From Calothrix sp. NIES-4105 (GTDB lineage: Bacteria; Cyanobacteriota; Cyanobacteriia; Cyanobacteriales; Nostocaceae), in NCBI RefSeq assembly GCF_002368415.1, contig NZ_AP018290.1:4167614-4231613 (forward strand): a stretch of 64,000 bases of DNA, in the 5' to 3' direction. Shown piece after piece: positions 25,905 through 35,060 of this stretch. The first letter of the stretch is position 1. The number at the start of each line of letters is the position of its first letter. Under the pieces are notes generated by a model. The model saw only the letters and a program-made list of their open reading frames with translations. It was not told the DNA's origin and did not search any database. The position numbers and the translations under genes are program-made.

Positions 25905-27806
25905 GTGCGTATTCTGCTTATTGATGACAACTACGATGACCGCTTGTTGATAACTCATGCACTCGAACGAGAATTTCCAGAAGTTGAATTTCTAGAAGTT
26001 TACCGAGAGCAAGACTTTGAGCAAGCTTTATTTTCAAAGCAGTTTGACTTAGTTATTACCGACTACGAACTGCGTTGGACTGACGGTTTGACAGTGGTGC
26101 AAAAGCTTAAAAATATGTACCCCGAGTGTCCAGTCATTATGTTTACTGATAGCGGTACGCAAGAAGTCGCTGTGGAAGCAATGAAATTAGGCTTAGATGA
26201 TTATATCCTAAAGTCTGCTACTCACTATATTCGTCTACCTGCCGCCGTCAAGTCCGCTTTGGACAAAGTTGAAGCACAGAAGAAAGTTGTCTCTTTAGAA
26301 GTACGGTTACAAACGCTGCTCAATAATTTAAATGTGGGAGTTTATCGTTTGAGTGGAAATGGGGTACTACTCGAAGCGAATAATGCATTTTTACAACTTA
26401 TGGGGTTGAGTGGCACCCAATTTCATCAAAATGAATATACTGAACTATTGAGTAAGTTACTGTATAGCGGTGAAGGCGATAGGGAAATTATATTGCGTCA
26501 ACAAGGTGATACAGTAGTTTGGGTGAAAATTAGTCAAACTATCATTAATATTGACGGCGCCATTATTATAGATGGTTTGATGGAGGATATTAGTGAAGCC
26601 AAACGACGTGATGCAGAACGTGAAGCAGCAATAACAGAACTAGCAGATGCTAAAGAGGAGTTAAAAAGGCTTTTAGGAGAAGCGTGCGAAGCAAACCGTA
26701 TTAAAGACCAGTTTATGGCAATTGTTTCTCACGAACTTCGTAGTCCCCTAACTTCCATACTAGGATGGGCTAAGATACTCAGAAGCAAAAAATTACCTGA
26801 AGCACAGTTAGCACAGGGTTTAGAGACGATTGAGCGAAATGCTAAATTGCAAAACACTCTTATCGAAGATATACTAGATATTTCAAGAATTATTCAAAAT
26901 CGATTAAACATTCAGAGGCGCCCGATTAAAATAGTACCTTTGATTACAACAGTGATTGAAGATGTAAAACCTGCCGCACAAGCTAAATCAATTTCTATTG
27001 AGTCAAGTATAAACCCGATGGTTGCTAACGTGATGGCAGACCCAGAGCGGTTACTCCAGATAATACGCAACTTACTCAACAATGCGATTAAGTTTACTGA
27101 GCAAGGTGGAAAGGTATTTATTCAGCTAGAGCAAATTGATTCATCTATATATATTACAGTAAAAGATACAGGAGTTGGAATAGGTGCCGATTTTCTCCCT
27201 CACGTATTTGAACCCTTCCGTCAAGCAGATACAAGTGTTGCACGCGCGCATAAGGGACTTGGTTTAGGACTTGCAATTGTAAGTCGTTTAGTTGAGATGC
27301 ACAAAGGAAAAGTGTCTGTAGCAAGCGAAGGTATTGGTAAAGGTGCTACATTTACTATTGAACTACCTGTATATATAGGACAAGTAGCTTCTGGGCAAGT
27401 AGTTCAAACAGCAGAAATAGAAGAACTTCCATCACTACAAGGAATGCATATACTAGTAGTCGATGATGACAAAGACACGCGCGAGTTAATAGCACATATT
27501 GTTGAAGGATGTTCAGCAAAGGTGACAACTACCTCCAGTGCTTCTGAAGCTCTACAAATACTTTCTAATTCTAAACCCGATATTTTATTATCCGATATTG
27601 GAATGCCAGAAGAAGATGGTTATTCGTTAATTAGTAAAATTAGAACTTTACCTGGAGAGGTACAGCAAATACCAGCTATTGCTTTAACTGCCTTCGCGCG
27701 CGTCGAGGATAAAAAAGCGGCAATAGCAGCAGGTTTTCAGCAACACCTAGTAAAACCAGTCAACCCCTTAGAATTAGTCTCCACTGTTTTAAAAGTTAGC
27801 AGGTAG
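25905..27806 (+). CDS. REC-PAS-kinase-REC hybrid histidine kinase
   Basis: A 633-residue protein from GTG at 25905, chosen because GGTGAG lies 6 bp upstream; a TTG at 25872 would add 11 residues. The order is receiver (RILLIDDNYDDRLLITHALE, Asp53 in VITDYELRW), PAS (about 135-240), coiled coil, HisKA with His276 in FMAIVSHELRSPLTSILGWA, ATPase (NLLNNAIKFTEQGG, VKDTGVGIGADFLPHVFEPF, GLGLGLAIVSRLVE) and a C-terminal receiver (ILVVDDDKDTRELI, Asp564 in LLSDIGMPEEDGYS). The first receiver closely resembles that of the 23726 kinase. It can both accept and pass on phosphoryl groups, closing a multistep relay. Confidence 0.92.
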   Translation: MRILLIDDNYDDRLLITHALEREFPEVEFLEVYREQDFEQALFSKQFDLVITDYELRWTDGLTVVQKLKNMYPECPVIMFTDSGTQEVAVEAMKLGLDDYILKSATHYIRLPAAVKSALDKVEAQKKVVSLEVRLQTLLNNLNVGVYRLSGNGVLLEANNAFLQLMGLSGTQFHQNEYTELLSKLLYSGEGDREIILRQQGDTVVWVKISQTIINIDGAIIIDGLMEDISEAKRRDAEREAAITELADAKEELKRLLGEACEANRIKDQFMAIVSHELRSPLTSILGWAKILRSKKLPEAQLAQGLETIERNAKLQNTLIEDILDISRIIQNRLNIQRRPIKIVPLITTVIEDVKPAAQAKSISIESSINPMVANVMADPERLLQIIRNLLNNAIKFTEQGGKVFIQLEQIDSSIYITVKDTGVGIGADFLPHVFEPFRQADTSVARAHKGLGLGLAIVSRLVEMHKGKVSVASEGIGKGATFTIELPVYIGQVASGQVVQTAEIEELPSLQGMHILVVDDDKDTRELIAHIVEGCSAKVTTTSSASEALQILSNSKPDILLSDIGMPEEDGYSLISKIRTLPGEVQQIPAIALTAFARVEDKKAAIAAGFQQHLVKPVNPLELVSTVLKVSR

Positions 27807-27867
27807 GGTGCGTGAAGGCTATAAACAATTTAAAACCAAGCGAATAATCTACTAACCTTCACGCACC
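27807..27867. repeat. 12-bp inverted repeat with 37-bp loop after the kinase cluster
   Basis: GGTGCGTGAAGG at 27807-27818 is repeated as its exact complement at 27856-27867. It lies directly after the stop of the last kinase gene. The long loop and lack of a T-run argue against a classical terminator, though it may stabilise the 3' end. Confidence 0.75.
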
Positions 27868-28102
27868 AACGCGAGTTTGAAGTAAAAAGTCTATAAATAG
27901 CGGTGCCGTGCCCATTCAAAGTTGTCAACAACAAAAGACGTAAGAGAAAAATTACTATAGTTCCATTTCTATTACAATCAATCCAGGTAATTTATCTAAG
28001 ATGAAGTACAGATAATCACCAACTTTAAGCTGCTTATGTTGCCTGGATTTTTAATTCCAATGGCTGCGGCGCGCGTGTAATCACTAATCGCAACAATAAA
28101 TG

Positions 28103-30571
28103 TTAATTTGGAACAACACATTCTCCTGAGCGAAACCAAGAATTATAATTTGTCGTTACGGGCATATTAGCAACTAAGTACACATCACCTTTAGAAGAAC
28201 GTACTAAACCTTGTGCTTCCACAATCTCCTTTGGATAAGACTTTCCTGAACCTACGTTTATTTCCGGAGTGCGTACATTTGTAAAATCTTCAGAGTCTTT
28301 ACTATTATTTCTCTGAACTGAAACCCAATCGGGTTCCACGGTAGTGTTACTTCTAATCGGGTCAATAGGAGTAGCAGGTACTCCACCACGCCCAGTAATT
28401 ACAAATTGGCTTTGACCTCTTACTACATCAGGTCTACAGCTAGTAACAACTTTAGAAACAAGTGGCTGAGTTGGTAAAGTAATAGGTATGCGGTTAATAT
28501 TGTTATCTAAAGTATTAATATTTACGGCGCCGTTCAATGTTGCATTCTCCTGCGAAATAGCTGTGATGTCGCTTGTTGAAAGCCTAACCGGGTCTAATAA
28601 ACTTGGATTTGTACCATCAACCCCTAATTGTCTTGCTAAATCTTCTCGACTACGAGGCGCCACACCAAAAATACTAATCGCGTTAATTTGAACTTTGCCA
28701 CCACTACCACTAAAAGCATTCGCAGTAATATCATTGTTCTCTCGAAGCGGCGCCACAATAAAACCAGTAGAGATATCAATATTAATATTGCCACCATCCC
28801 CAGGAGTATCTAACTTACCTGCCGATGCTGATATTTGACTACCTCTACGCATTAGTAATAAATCACCCACCTGTAAATTTATATTACCGCCCCTACCAGA
28901 GTCTGCTTCAGATACGAGTTTACCTTGATTATCTAAAATTATCGAACGAGCTTGGACTTTAAGGGCGCCTGCTGAACCGAGATTGTTTGCATCACTTGAA
29001 GAGTAAATAAAATTGTTCGCAACCTTACTGCTAAGATTCACTTCGGCTCTATCGCGCACAATTAATTGCTGCGTATTAAGCTCCAAGTTTCCAGCATTTC
29101 CAGTTCCTTCAGTCGAAGTAAGTAAACTACTTGCTGTCTTACCATTATATCCTGACACCTCTATGGAATCTGTAGCGTTCACAGTTAAATTCCCTCCTTG
29201 ACCAGCGGCTGGTATGTATTGGTTAAAAGTCGCTTTATACTCCCCTGGTGCAGAAGTTGATATCGCTGCCCCGCCCTGAATATCCAACCGAGACGTATTG
29301 ATTGTTACTTCACCAGCATTTCCACTAGCATAAGCTAGACTCAAAATTGCAGTGGGTATAAAAAGATTAAAATTGATACCTGGATATTTAAAAGAATAAC
29401 CGCCAATTAGTTCCACAGAATCGGCATTTATAGTCAATCGACCTCCAAACCCTGAACCACGACTATAAGTAACTACTTGCGCTCCATCTTTAAGAACAAG
29501 CTTGGGAGTTGTAATCGTTAAGTCCCCAGCGTTTCCCACGCTACTTGTTCCAGTTGTTAAAAGCGTACCACCGTTGCTAATTAGTTCTACAAGCTCTGTT
29601 GCAGTCACGGTTAAATTTCCTCCCGAATTAGAGCCGAGCGTTGTAGTCAAAATACTTGAACGACCATTAATTAGTATGTGAGTTCCTGTAAGCTGAATAC
29701 TACCGCCACCGGAGCCACTGGCATCTACAATCGATGGAATTTTAGTTCGCTCACTTATTTGAATGTCTTGGAAATTTTGGATACCTTCGTTTCCGGCATA
29801 CCAACCCTGTAAGGAGGGGTGCAAACCTACGTTACTATCACTACCTACACTTAGTAATTCAATTCTTCCCCCTGGTGCTGTTAAATTACCACCACTCAGT
29901 ATCACCGAGCCGCCAACAAGTGCTAAAGTTTTGCCTTGTTCCACTTGTAAACCAACTGGATAACCTAAGCTGTTGGTTTTTCCGTCTGGACTTGCTTGAG
30001 ATGTTAAATAGATAGAATTTGCGGTTTTTCCAAATTGTAAGCCTTCTGGAACACTTACTTTAAGCAAAAACTGGGGTTTAGTATCTGTGGCGCTAAACTT
30101 ACTACCATCAGCAAAATTGAGGCTTGATGCTGTACTTGCTATAAATGACCCCCCAATATTTAATTCGGCGTTATTACCAAAAATAATTCCGTTTGGATTA
30201 ATAAAAAACAAATTAGCGGTGCCGTTTGCTTTAATTACGCCATCTATATTAGAAACTTTAGAACCCGTTACCCGGCTAATAATATTTTGAATATCTAGTT
30301 TGTTATTAAAGTAAGCACTAGTACCAATAGGTATGGAGAATTCTTCAAAACTGTGAAATAAATTACTTCCTGCTTGAGTTCCTCCATTTATAATTTTACT
30401 ATTATTAACAGTCTGTATGCTTGAATTATTAGGCAAAGTCGTATCTGGTATGATTTGAGCAACAGCAAAGTTTTCTTTTAAAGCTATTACTCCACAACAA
30501 ATTACGCCTAATACTTTCAAACTATAATTTAAACTAGTGTTAATTGTTATACGTACCTTCTTAATAATCAT
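28103..30571 (-). CDS. Filamentous haemagglutinin-type TPS-domain secreted protein
   Basis: An 822-residue protein. A signal region (about 15-38, ending FAVAQ) precedes the two-partner-secretion domain: IINGGTQAGSNLFHSFEEFS, DGVIKANGTANLFFINPNGI and IFGNNAELNIGGSFIASTA. The remainder consists of beta-helix-like repeats rich in GGNLTVTA, GNAGDLTIT and GSGGNINL motifs. The C-terminus ends in NSWFRSGECVVPN with conserved Cys, as in cyanobacterial members. Such proteins are exported through an outer-membrane TpsB pore and stay on or leave the surface. No TpsB gene lies in the window, so the transporter must be elsewhere. Confidence 0.9.
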   Translation of the reverse strand: MIIKKVRITINTSLNYSLKVLGVICCGVIALKENFAVAQIIPDTTLPNNSSIQTVNNSKIINGGTQAGSNLFHSFEEFSIPIGTSAYFNNKLDIQNIISRVTGSKVSNIDGVIKANGTANLFFINPNGIIFGNNAELNIGGSFIASTASSLNFADGSKFSATDTKPQFLLKVSVPEGLQFGKTANSIYLTSQASPDGKTNSLGYPVGLQVEQGKTLALVGGSVILSGGNLTAPGGRIELLSVGSDSNVGLHPSLQGWYAGNEGIQNFQDIQISERTKIPSIVDASGSGGGSIQLTGTHILINGRSSILTTTLGSNSGGNLTVTATELVELISNGGTLLTTGTSSVGNAGDLTITTPKLVLKDGAQVVTYSRGSGFGGRLTINADSVELIGGYSFKYPGINFNLFIPTAILSLAYASGNAGEVTINTSRLDIQGGAAISTSAPGEYKATFNQYIPAAGQGGNLTVNATDSIEVSGYNGKTASSLLTSTEGTGNAGNLELNTQQLIVRDRAEVNLSSKVANNFIYSSSDANNLGSAGALKVQARSIILDNQGKLVSEADSGRGGNINLQVGDLLLMRRGSQISASAGKLDTPGDGGNINIDISTGFIVAPLRENNDITANAFSGSGGKVQINAISIFGVAPRSREDLARQLGVDGTNPSLLDPVRLSTSDITAISQENATLNGAVNINTLDNNINRIPITLPTQPLVSKVVTSCRPDVVRGQSQFVITGRGGVPATPIDPIRSNTTVEPDWVSVQRNNSKDSEDFTNVRTPEINVGSGKSYPKEIVEAQGLVRSSKGDVYLVANMPVTTNYNSWFRSGECVVPN

Positions 30572-30670
30572 TTATCGTGATACTACTAGATTGATTATCC
30601 TTGGTACATTTTAGAACGATATGGCACTTAAAACTTCTGTATTCTAACGCTTTGTTTCTTATGAACTCAC

Positions 30671-30707
30671 AAGTATGTAGAATGAGCAATACCCACTCTA
30701 CATACTT
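30671..30707 (-). terminator. Hairpin downstream of the Cys-rich peptide gene
   Basis: Arms AAGTATGTAGAATG (30671-30684) and CACTCTACATACTT (30694-30707) pair at 13 of 14 positions with a 9-base loop. It lies 44 bp beyond the stop of the minus-strand peptide gene. No strong T-run follows on that strand, so termination is likely but not certain. Confidence 0.55.
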
Positions 30708-30750
30708 AAAAGTTTTTAACAAAAATTTAAACTTTCTATATCTAAATTTA

Positions 30751-31002
30751 TTAACCGCATACCCAGCATCCTTGAGGATTACCAGTTGTTGGACAAGGGC
30801 TTATTATTATGCACCCGTTGGGCTTAATCTCAGGTTTTAAACTTTCTTGTAAAACTTCCTGTACTTGTTCACTATGAGCTTCAGACACAATAGCCTCCAT
30901 TAATTCTTTTTTTATTACTGAGTGACTATTATTACTTTCGCTCTTTTGCGGTGCCATTAAATAATTTTCGTCTTGTAAATGCTGTAATTTTTGAGTTGCC
31001 AT
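30751..31002 (-). CDS. Small Cys-rich peptide, RiPP-precursor-like (83 aa)
   Basis: ATG at 31002 has AGGTGA 8 bp upstream. The first 60 residues are a charged, helical, leader-like part (MATQKLQHLQDENYLMAPQK, then IKKELMEAIVSEAHSEQVQE). The last 18 or so are small, hydrophobic and Cys-rich: NGCIIISPCPTTGNPQGCW followed by VCG, with four Cys and a Thr-Thr. This two-part design fits a ribosomal natural-product precursor, but I recognise no known leader family and no modification or export enzyme lies within several kilobases. A small metal-binding or structural protein is the alternative. It has its own downstream hairpin and seems to be a single-gene unit. Confidence 0.6.
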   Translation of the reverse strand: MATQKLQHLQDENYLMAPQKSESNNSHSVIKKELMEAIVSEAHSEQVQEVLQESLKPEIKPNGCIIISPCPTTGNPQGCWVCG

Positions 31003-31201
31003 GATGATTTTCACCTAATAATAAACACGAAGTTAATTTTTACTTTGAAGATGCTTTTTGCCTCTTCTATAGCGTAAATTAGGTGTGGTGTAAATCAACT
31101 TATGCAGCGATAAAAGAGTGGCGCCAATTGTATATTGCGCTCACGTTAAACTTTTCAGCTATTTTCAAATTATTTTTCACGCCAAATATAGTACATTTAA
31201 A

Positions 31202-31693
31202 TTACCTTGCCAAAAGGTTGTCCCCACTTAGCCCAGTTTTCCTTATTGAAAGGCGGGCGCCTTTCAATATCAAATACTGTTTCAATTCCTGGCGCCATTC
31301 TCTTCTTTGCGGAGTCTCCCACCAAAACGCAATATTTACAGCGGTCTTCAACTTATACTTATGATGTAAATCTTGGTAACTAGCTATATATTCCTTGCAA
31401 TCGTGTACTCCCTTCCAACGCTTGTTACTACGGCAAGTTTCACCGATGTAAAGGATTATACTCGCGCTCGCATCAATTACAAAATATAAACAAGCTTCCC
31501 CAGGATAATCCGCTGGCATTCGATAAAAAGCCATCGACTGCATTTGTAACTGCAAAGGGTCAATACGTTCAGGGTAACAGTGGGATGGCGCCAGATCAAA
31601 CAATGCTACTTGTTCGCTTGGAGGAGTAACGCGCGCTTGTTGTTGATACTCTAATATTTGATTTTTCCACCGATATAATGTATCGACATCCAT
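31202..31693 (-). CDS. GIY-YIG nuclease domain protein
   Basis: A protein of 163 aa from ATG at 31693 (MDVDTLYRWKNQILEYQQQ). ACLYFVIDASASIILYIGET is a GIY-YIG motif in its divergent form (LYF...LYIG), followed by a conserved Arg region KRWKGVHDCKEYIASY and an Asn/Gln-rich C-terminal part. GIY-YIG enzymes cut DNA through a Tyr and a metal-binding Glu. This short cyanobacterial type has no other domain, and its role is not known to me. It is divergent to the TPR gene. Confidence 0.72.
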   Translation of the reverse strand: MDVDTLYRWKNQILEYQQQARVTPPSEQVALFDLAPSHCYPERIDPLQLQMQSMAFYRMPADYPGEACLYFVIDASASIILYIGETCRSNKRWKGVHDCKEYIASYQDLHHKYKLKTAVNIAFWWETPQRREWRQELKQYLILKGARLSIRKTGLSGDNLLAR

Positions 31694-31926
31694 TACTAAT
31701 TCTTTGGAACGACGCGCACGCAACTTTCTATCGGGGAATAAAGTTAGTTGGGCGCCGATGCTTCAAGGGGAAGTTCTAGCTGTTGAGGTTCACCAGTTTC
31801 AATCCCATTATCTGAAAAAATATCTAACTGCCGTGGTTCCTGCACTGCAAAGGACACAAAGAAAGAAGAGTGCGCCGAATTGTTTAGTTCTCGCTAGAAT
31901 TATAATGCTGTTTTCTGTGTGTTGCT

Positions 31927-33768
31927 GTGTCTGAGTCTGTGTCGTTGCGCGATAAATACCTGGCTTTAATCTCGGAAATTGTCGAAGCCACCTTAAAAGG
32001 TAAGATTAGTTCGGTTGAGCAAGTTTATCAAATGTTGCTCAAGGGAGTCAGTGTAGATACTGGGGAAGTTTTTGAGATGGTGTTGGGAGAGCAAGTTAGT
32101 TCTACCCAGCTTTCGGTTGACTCCCAAAAGGACGAACTCAAAAAAGCCAAACTTACTCGTAGTCTACGCGCGATGAAGACTATTCAAACACAATGGCAAC
32201 GTGCGGAAGAGCAAAACAAAGCGAGTGCAGTAACTGCCTCAGCAATTCGAGAAATTACAACAGCAGACCCAGATAAACAGCTTGGTGTATTTTTACGCGC
32301 GGTAGACCCAAATCAAAAACAGCCTTTAAACATTCAGCAAATTCAGCAGTTGGCAAAGTCTTTACAACAATATGCCCAGGCAGATTCTAATCTACAGCAA
32401 ATTTGTGATGGAGTCAACCGTGGCATTGCCAGTTGGCAGCGTGTGCAAGATAACTTGGTTAGCTGGATGTATGAACGTACTGAAACAATGGGATTTGGTG
32501 GGGCGCCTGGTGATAGTGGTCCTTGGGCAACTTGGGCGAAACATGTTAAAAGTGATTTTCCATATGCACTGTTTCGGACTTTAGCAGCAGAACAATCGGT
32601 GATAGAGTTTGCCGAAAAGCAGCGCGCGCTTCAATTAAGAGACTGGGTAGAGTTAGCGATTATATTACAGTATATTCAACGTGGGTTAGTTCATTGGTTT
32701 GACCAACAACCTTATAATGTTAAAGCTGGTTCTAAACTTTCAATTTCAACGTTTTTAACTTTTGCTGTAATTTGGAGTTTGCTGGCAAATGGTTTTCAGG
32801 GTATTGGGAAGATGTACACTGATGCTTGTTGGCAAGTTATGCTGCAAATACTCCGCACTTTTTCTCAACGTCAATATTTTCCTTTATATGGAGGTATTTT
32901 CGCATCCTTTTCTGGTAACTATCTACGAGATGCATTAGATTATTTAGACGAACCGTTGCGTAACGCTGAGGGAACACAGGAGAAAGCGAGAATTTTAACC
33001 TTGCTGGGATATTCACAACGCGCGATGGGACAAAACCAGCGTGCAAAAGGTTTTCATACTGAAGCTTTAGATATAGCCAGAAGTGCAGGCGATAGAGCTT
33101 GTGAGATCGCAAACCTTAATCATCTTAGCCGCAGTTGCGTCGAAGAGGAAAATTATAGCGAAGCCATAAATTACAGTCAGCGTGCGTTAATATTGAGTCG
33201 TCAAGCAGGTGATAAAGTTGGGGAAGAAAACGCGCTGGTAAATTTGGGTTATAGCGAAGTAATGAACGCACAGCAAGAAGATGCTGAAGTTGATACTTAC
33301 GAAATGCCGATTAATTATTTACAGCAGGGTTTAAAATTATCTGAGCAACTTGGTGATATTCAAGGTAAAGCTTTGTGTTTAAGCAGTTTGGGAATAGCAT
33401 ACCAAGTTATCGGTGAATTACAGCAAGCTGTGACAAATTTAGAAGCAGGTTTTCAAGCAGCGCAAGTTGCAGGAGACTTATATTTACAGGGATTAAATTT
33501 ATCGCACTTAGCTTCAACTAATTATAGCCTAGCCAATTTTGAACGCGCGGTATATACAGCTTCTTTGGCAATGTACTTATTAAATCAAATTGCATCGCGC
33601 GAGTGGCATAAACCCGCATCACTACTTGCGCGGTTAGAATCACAATTAGGTGAAGAGGGTTTTAAGGGTGCGCTAGAGCAAAGTCGTCCTAGAATTATTG
33701 CAGTTATCGGTGTGGATGGATATGATTATTTACCTAAATTATTAGAAGATTACAAACGCCAATTATAA
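31927..33768 (+). CDS. TPR protein with a conserved cyanobacterial N-terminal domain
   Basis: A 613-residue protein from GTG at 31927. The first 330 residues form an uncharacterised helical domain with motifs SEIVEATLKGKISSVEQVYQ, NRGIASWQRVQDNLVSWMYE and a hydrophobic stretch LTFAVIWSLLANGFQGIGKM. From about residue 345 TPR repeats follow (EKARILTLLGYSQRAMGQNQ, CEIANLNHLSRSCVEEENYS, ALCLSSLGIAYQVIGELQQA, LNLSHLASTNYSLANFERAV), spaced about 40 residues. A protein-interaction role is likely; the function is unknown. No signal peptide is present. A strong terminator follows. Confidence 0.75.
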   Translation: MSESVSLRDKYLALISEIVEATLKGKISSVEQVYQMLLKGVSVDTGEVFEMVLGEQVSSTQLSVDSQKDELKKAKLTRSLRAMKTIQTQWQRAEEQNKASAVTASAIREITTADPDKQLGVFLRAVDPNQKQPLNIQQIQQLAKSLQQYAQADSNLQQICDGVNRGIASWQRVQDNLVSWMYERTETMGFGGAPGDSGPWATWAKHVKSDFPYALFRTLAAEQSVIEFAEKQRALQLRDWVELAIILQYIQRGLVHWFDQQPYNVKAGSKLSISTFLTFAVIWSLLANGFQGIGKMYTDACWQVMLQILRTFSQRQYFPLYGGIFASFSGNYLRDALDYLDEPLRNAEGTQEKARILTLLGYSQRAMGQNQRAKGFHTEALDIARSAGDRACEIANLNHLSRSCVEEENYSEAINYSQRALILSRQAGDKVGEENALVNLGYSEVMNAQQEDAEVDTYEMPINYLQQGLKLSEQLGDIQGKALCLSSLGIAYQVIGELQQAVTNLEAGFQAAQVAGDLYLQGLNLSHLASTNYSLANFERAVYTASLAMYLLNQIASREWHKPASLLARLESQLGEEGFKGALEQSRPRIIAVIGVDGYDYLPKLLEDYKRQL

Positions 33769-33816
33769 CTCTTATATCCATACATTTTATCAATAACATT
33801 AAAACTCAATATTTCT

Positions 33817-33844
33817 AGCCTGCTCCCGGCAGGCTTTGTTTGTA
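33817..33844 (+). terminator. Rho-independent terminator after the TPR gene
   Basis: AGCCTGC-TCCCG-GCAGGCT is a perfect 7-bp stem with a 5-base loop, followed by TTGTTTG. It lies about 48 bp after the stop. Confidence 0.85.
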
Positions 33845-34033
33845 TAGCCCCACCCTTCGAGGGTGTGGGTGAGGTAAGGTGTATAATGAATAAGCCCAAA
33901 GTAGTACGTTAGATAGTTATTTTAATTTAAACATCAATCTCTAACCAGTCGGCGCCTGAATTTATAAACCATTATAATTTAACTTGATTATAAAAACTCT
34001 AAAGTATATAAAAACACTTTCCCTTATTACCGT

Positions 34034-34993
34034 ATGACTACACTAATTAACTACTACCAAAAAATTAAAGATAAATTAAAATCTCAGCTTCAAGCAAGCA
34101 CGGCGCCTGAAGTTGCTGTTAAGGTTATTCAAGGTGAAATTGATAAACTGATGGATATCAATAGCGAGTACATGCAAGGCTTGACTCCACCTCAAGCAAG
34201 ACTCGCGCGCACGATGCTACAATCATTGAGTCAGTATACAAGAGTTTTGTTATTAGTCAAACCACAGGTAGATGACATTACACAACCGCAACAGATTAAT
34301 TTTACCGAATTGACTACAAAACTTGTATCGCCAATAACGAATGCTATTCAAGCACCTAATTATAAACAGGTATTTATAGAGAAAGCACAGCAAAGTCGAG
34401 AATTTCTTACTAGTTTACTGGCAGGTGGGTTAGCAGGAGTTATCGAAGGTGGATGGTATTGGGGACTTATTGGCGCCGCAATTGGTGGTATAACTGGAGG
34501 CACAATATCACAAGTTATCAAGTACAGAAAACCGAACGATATAGCTTTATCAAGTCAACCTCAACTGACTGAGGTAAATGTAAATATAGATATAAATAAA
34601 CTACTCGACTATCTATATCAAGCTTTCCAGTCTATTGATATTACTGTATCAGCCTATCGAAACTCGGAGAAAGCACCAAAACCAGGTATTGAAAATAATC
34701 TCGACTTGTTAGAGTATCTTCAAGATTTAATGGCAGATGGACTCGATAATAGTAATCAATTACCTGTGACAGTACGGCGCCGTATTGAACAAGCTTCTAG
34801 CATTTTAAGACATTACGGTATTGAGGCGCGCACTTATAAATCTAACTCTGAGCCTAACACCGACCAAGATATGTTTTATTTTGAACCAAGCATCGATGCC
34901 GAAGTCAACGATTATATTACGCTTAAACCCGCTTTGGTGAAAGACAATCAAGTTATTTTACCAGGATATGTAATTGAACCTACTAAGTGCTGA
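34034..34993 (+). CDS. Membrane-hairpin protein paired with an Hsp70-like ATPase (GrpE-like end?)
   Basis: A 319-residue protein I do not recognise as a whole. Residues 1-120 are helical and charged (TTLINYYQKIKDKLKSQLQA, MQGLTPPQARLARTMLQSLS). Residues about 133-163 form a Gly-rich membrane hairpin (LLAGGLAGVIEGG, GLIGAAIGGITGG). A second helical part follows. The C-terminal end FEPSIDAEVNDYITLKPALV and VILPGYVIEPTKC resembles the beta head of GrpE nucleotide exchange factors, a weak but interesting likeness. The gene lies 67 bp upstream of an Hsp70-like gene, separated by a hairpin, so a cognate exchange factor or anchor is a reasonable hypothesis. Confidence 0.55.
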   Translation: MTTLINYYQKIKDKLKSQLQASTAPEVAVKVIQGEIDKLMDINSEYMQGLTPPQARLARTMLQSLSQYTRVLLLVKPQVDDITQPQQINFTELTTKLVSPITNAIQAPNYKQVFIEKAQQSREFLTSLLAGGLAGVIEGGWYWGLIGAAIGGITGGTISQVIKYRKPNDIALSSQPQLTEVNVNIDINKLLDYLYQAFQSIDITVSAYRNSEKAPKPGIENNLDLLEYLQDLMADGLDNSNQLPVTVRRRIEQASSILRHYGIEARTYKSNSEPNTDQDMFYFEPSIDAEVNDYITLKPALVKDNQVILPGYVIEPTKC

Positions 34994-35041
34994 GTAATTA
35001 TTTACTTCGTACTCAGCACTCAGCACTCAGCACTCAGCACT
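34986..35041 (+). repeat. Heptamer repeat and hairpin between the membrane partner and Hsp70-like genes
   Basis: ACTCAGC is repeated four times at 35011-35041. The first unit pairs with AGTGCTGAGTA at 34986-34996, giving an 11-bp stem with a 13-base loop. The left arm contains the TGA stop of the upstream gene (34991-34993). The hairpin could lower read-through into the ATPase gene. The same heptamer occurs inside the ABC ATPase gene near 61035. Confidence 0.85.
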
Positions 35042-35060
35042 ATTTAAACTATTTAATATT

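Noticed and set aside
31704-31934. A 76-residue plus-strand frame between the GIY-YIG and TPR genes
   Set aside because: It overlaps the start region of the GIY-YIG gene, has no SD and no recognisable composition. It is probably chance.
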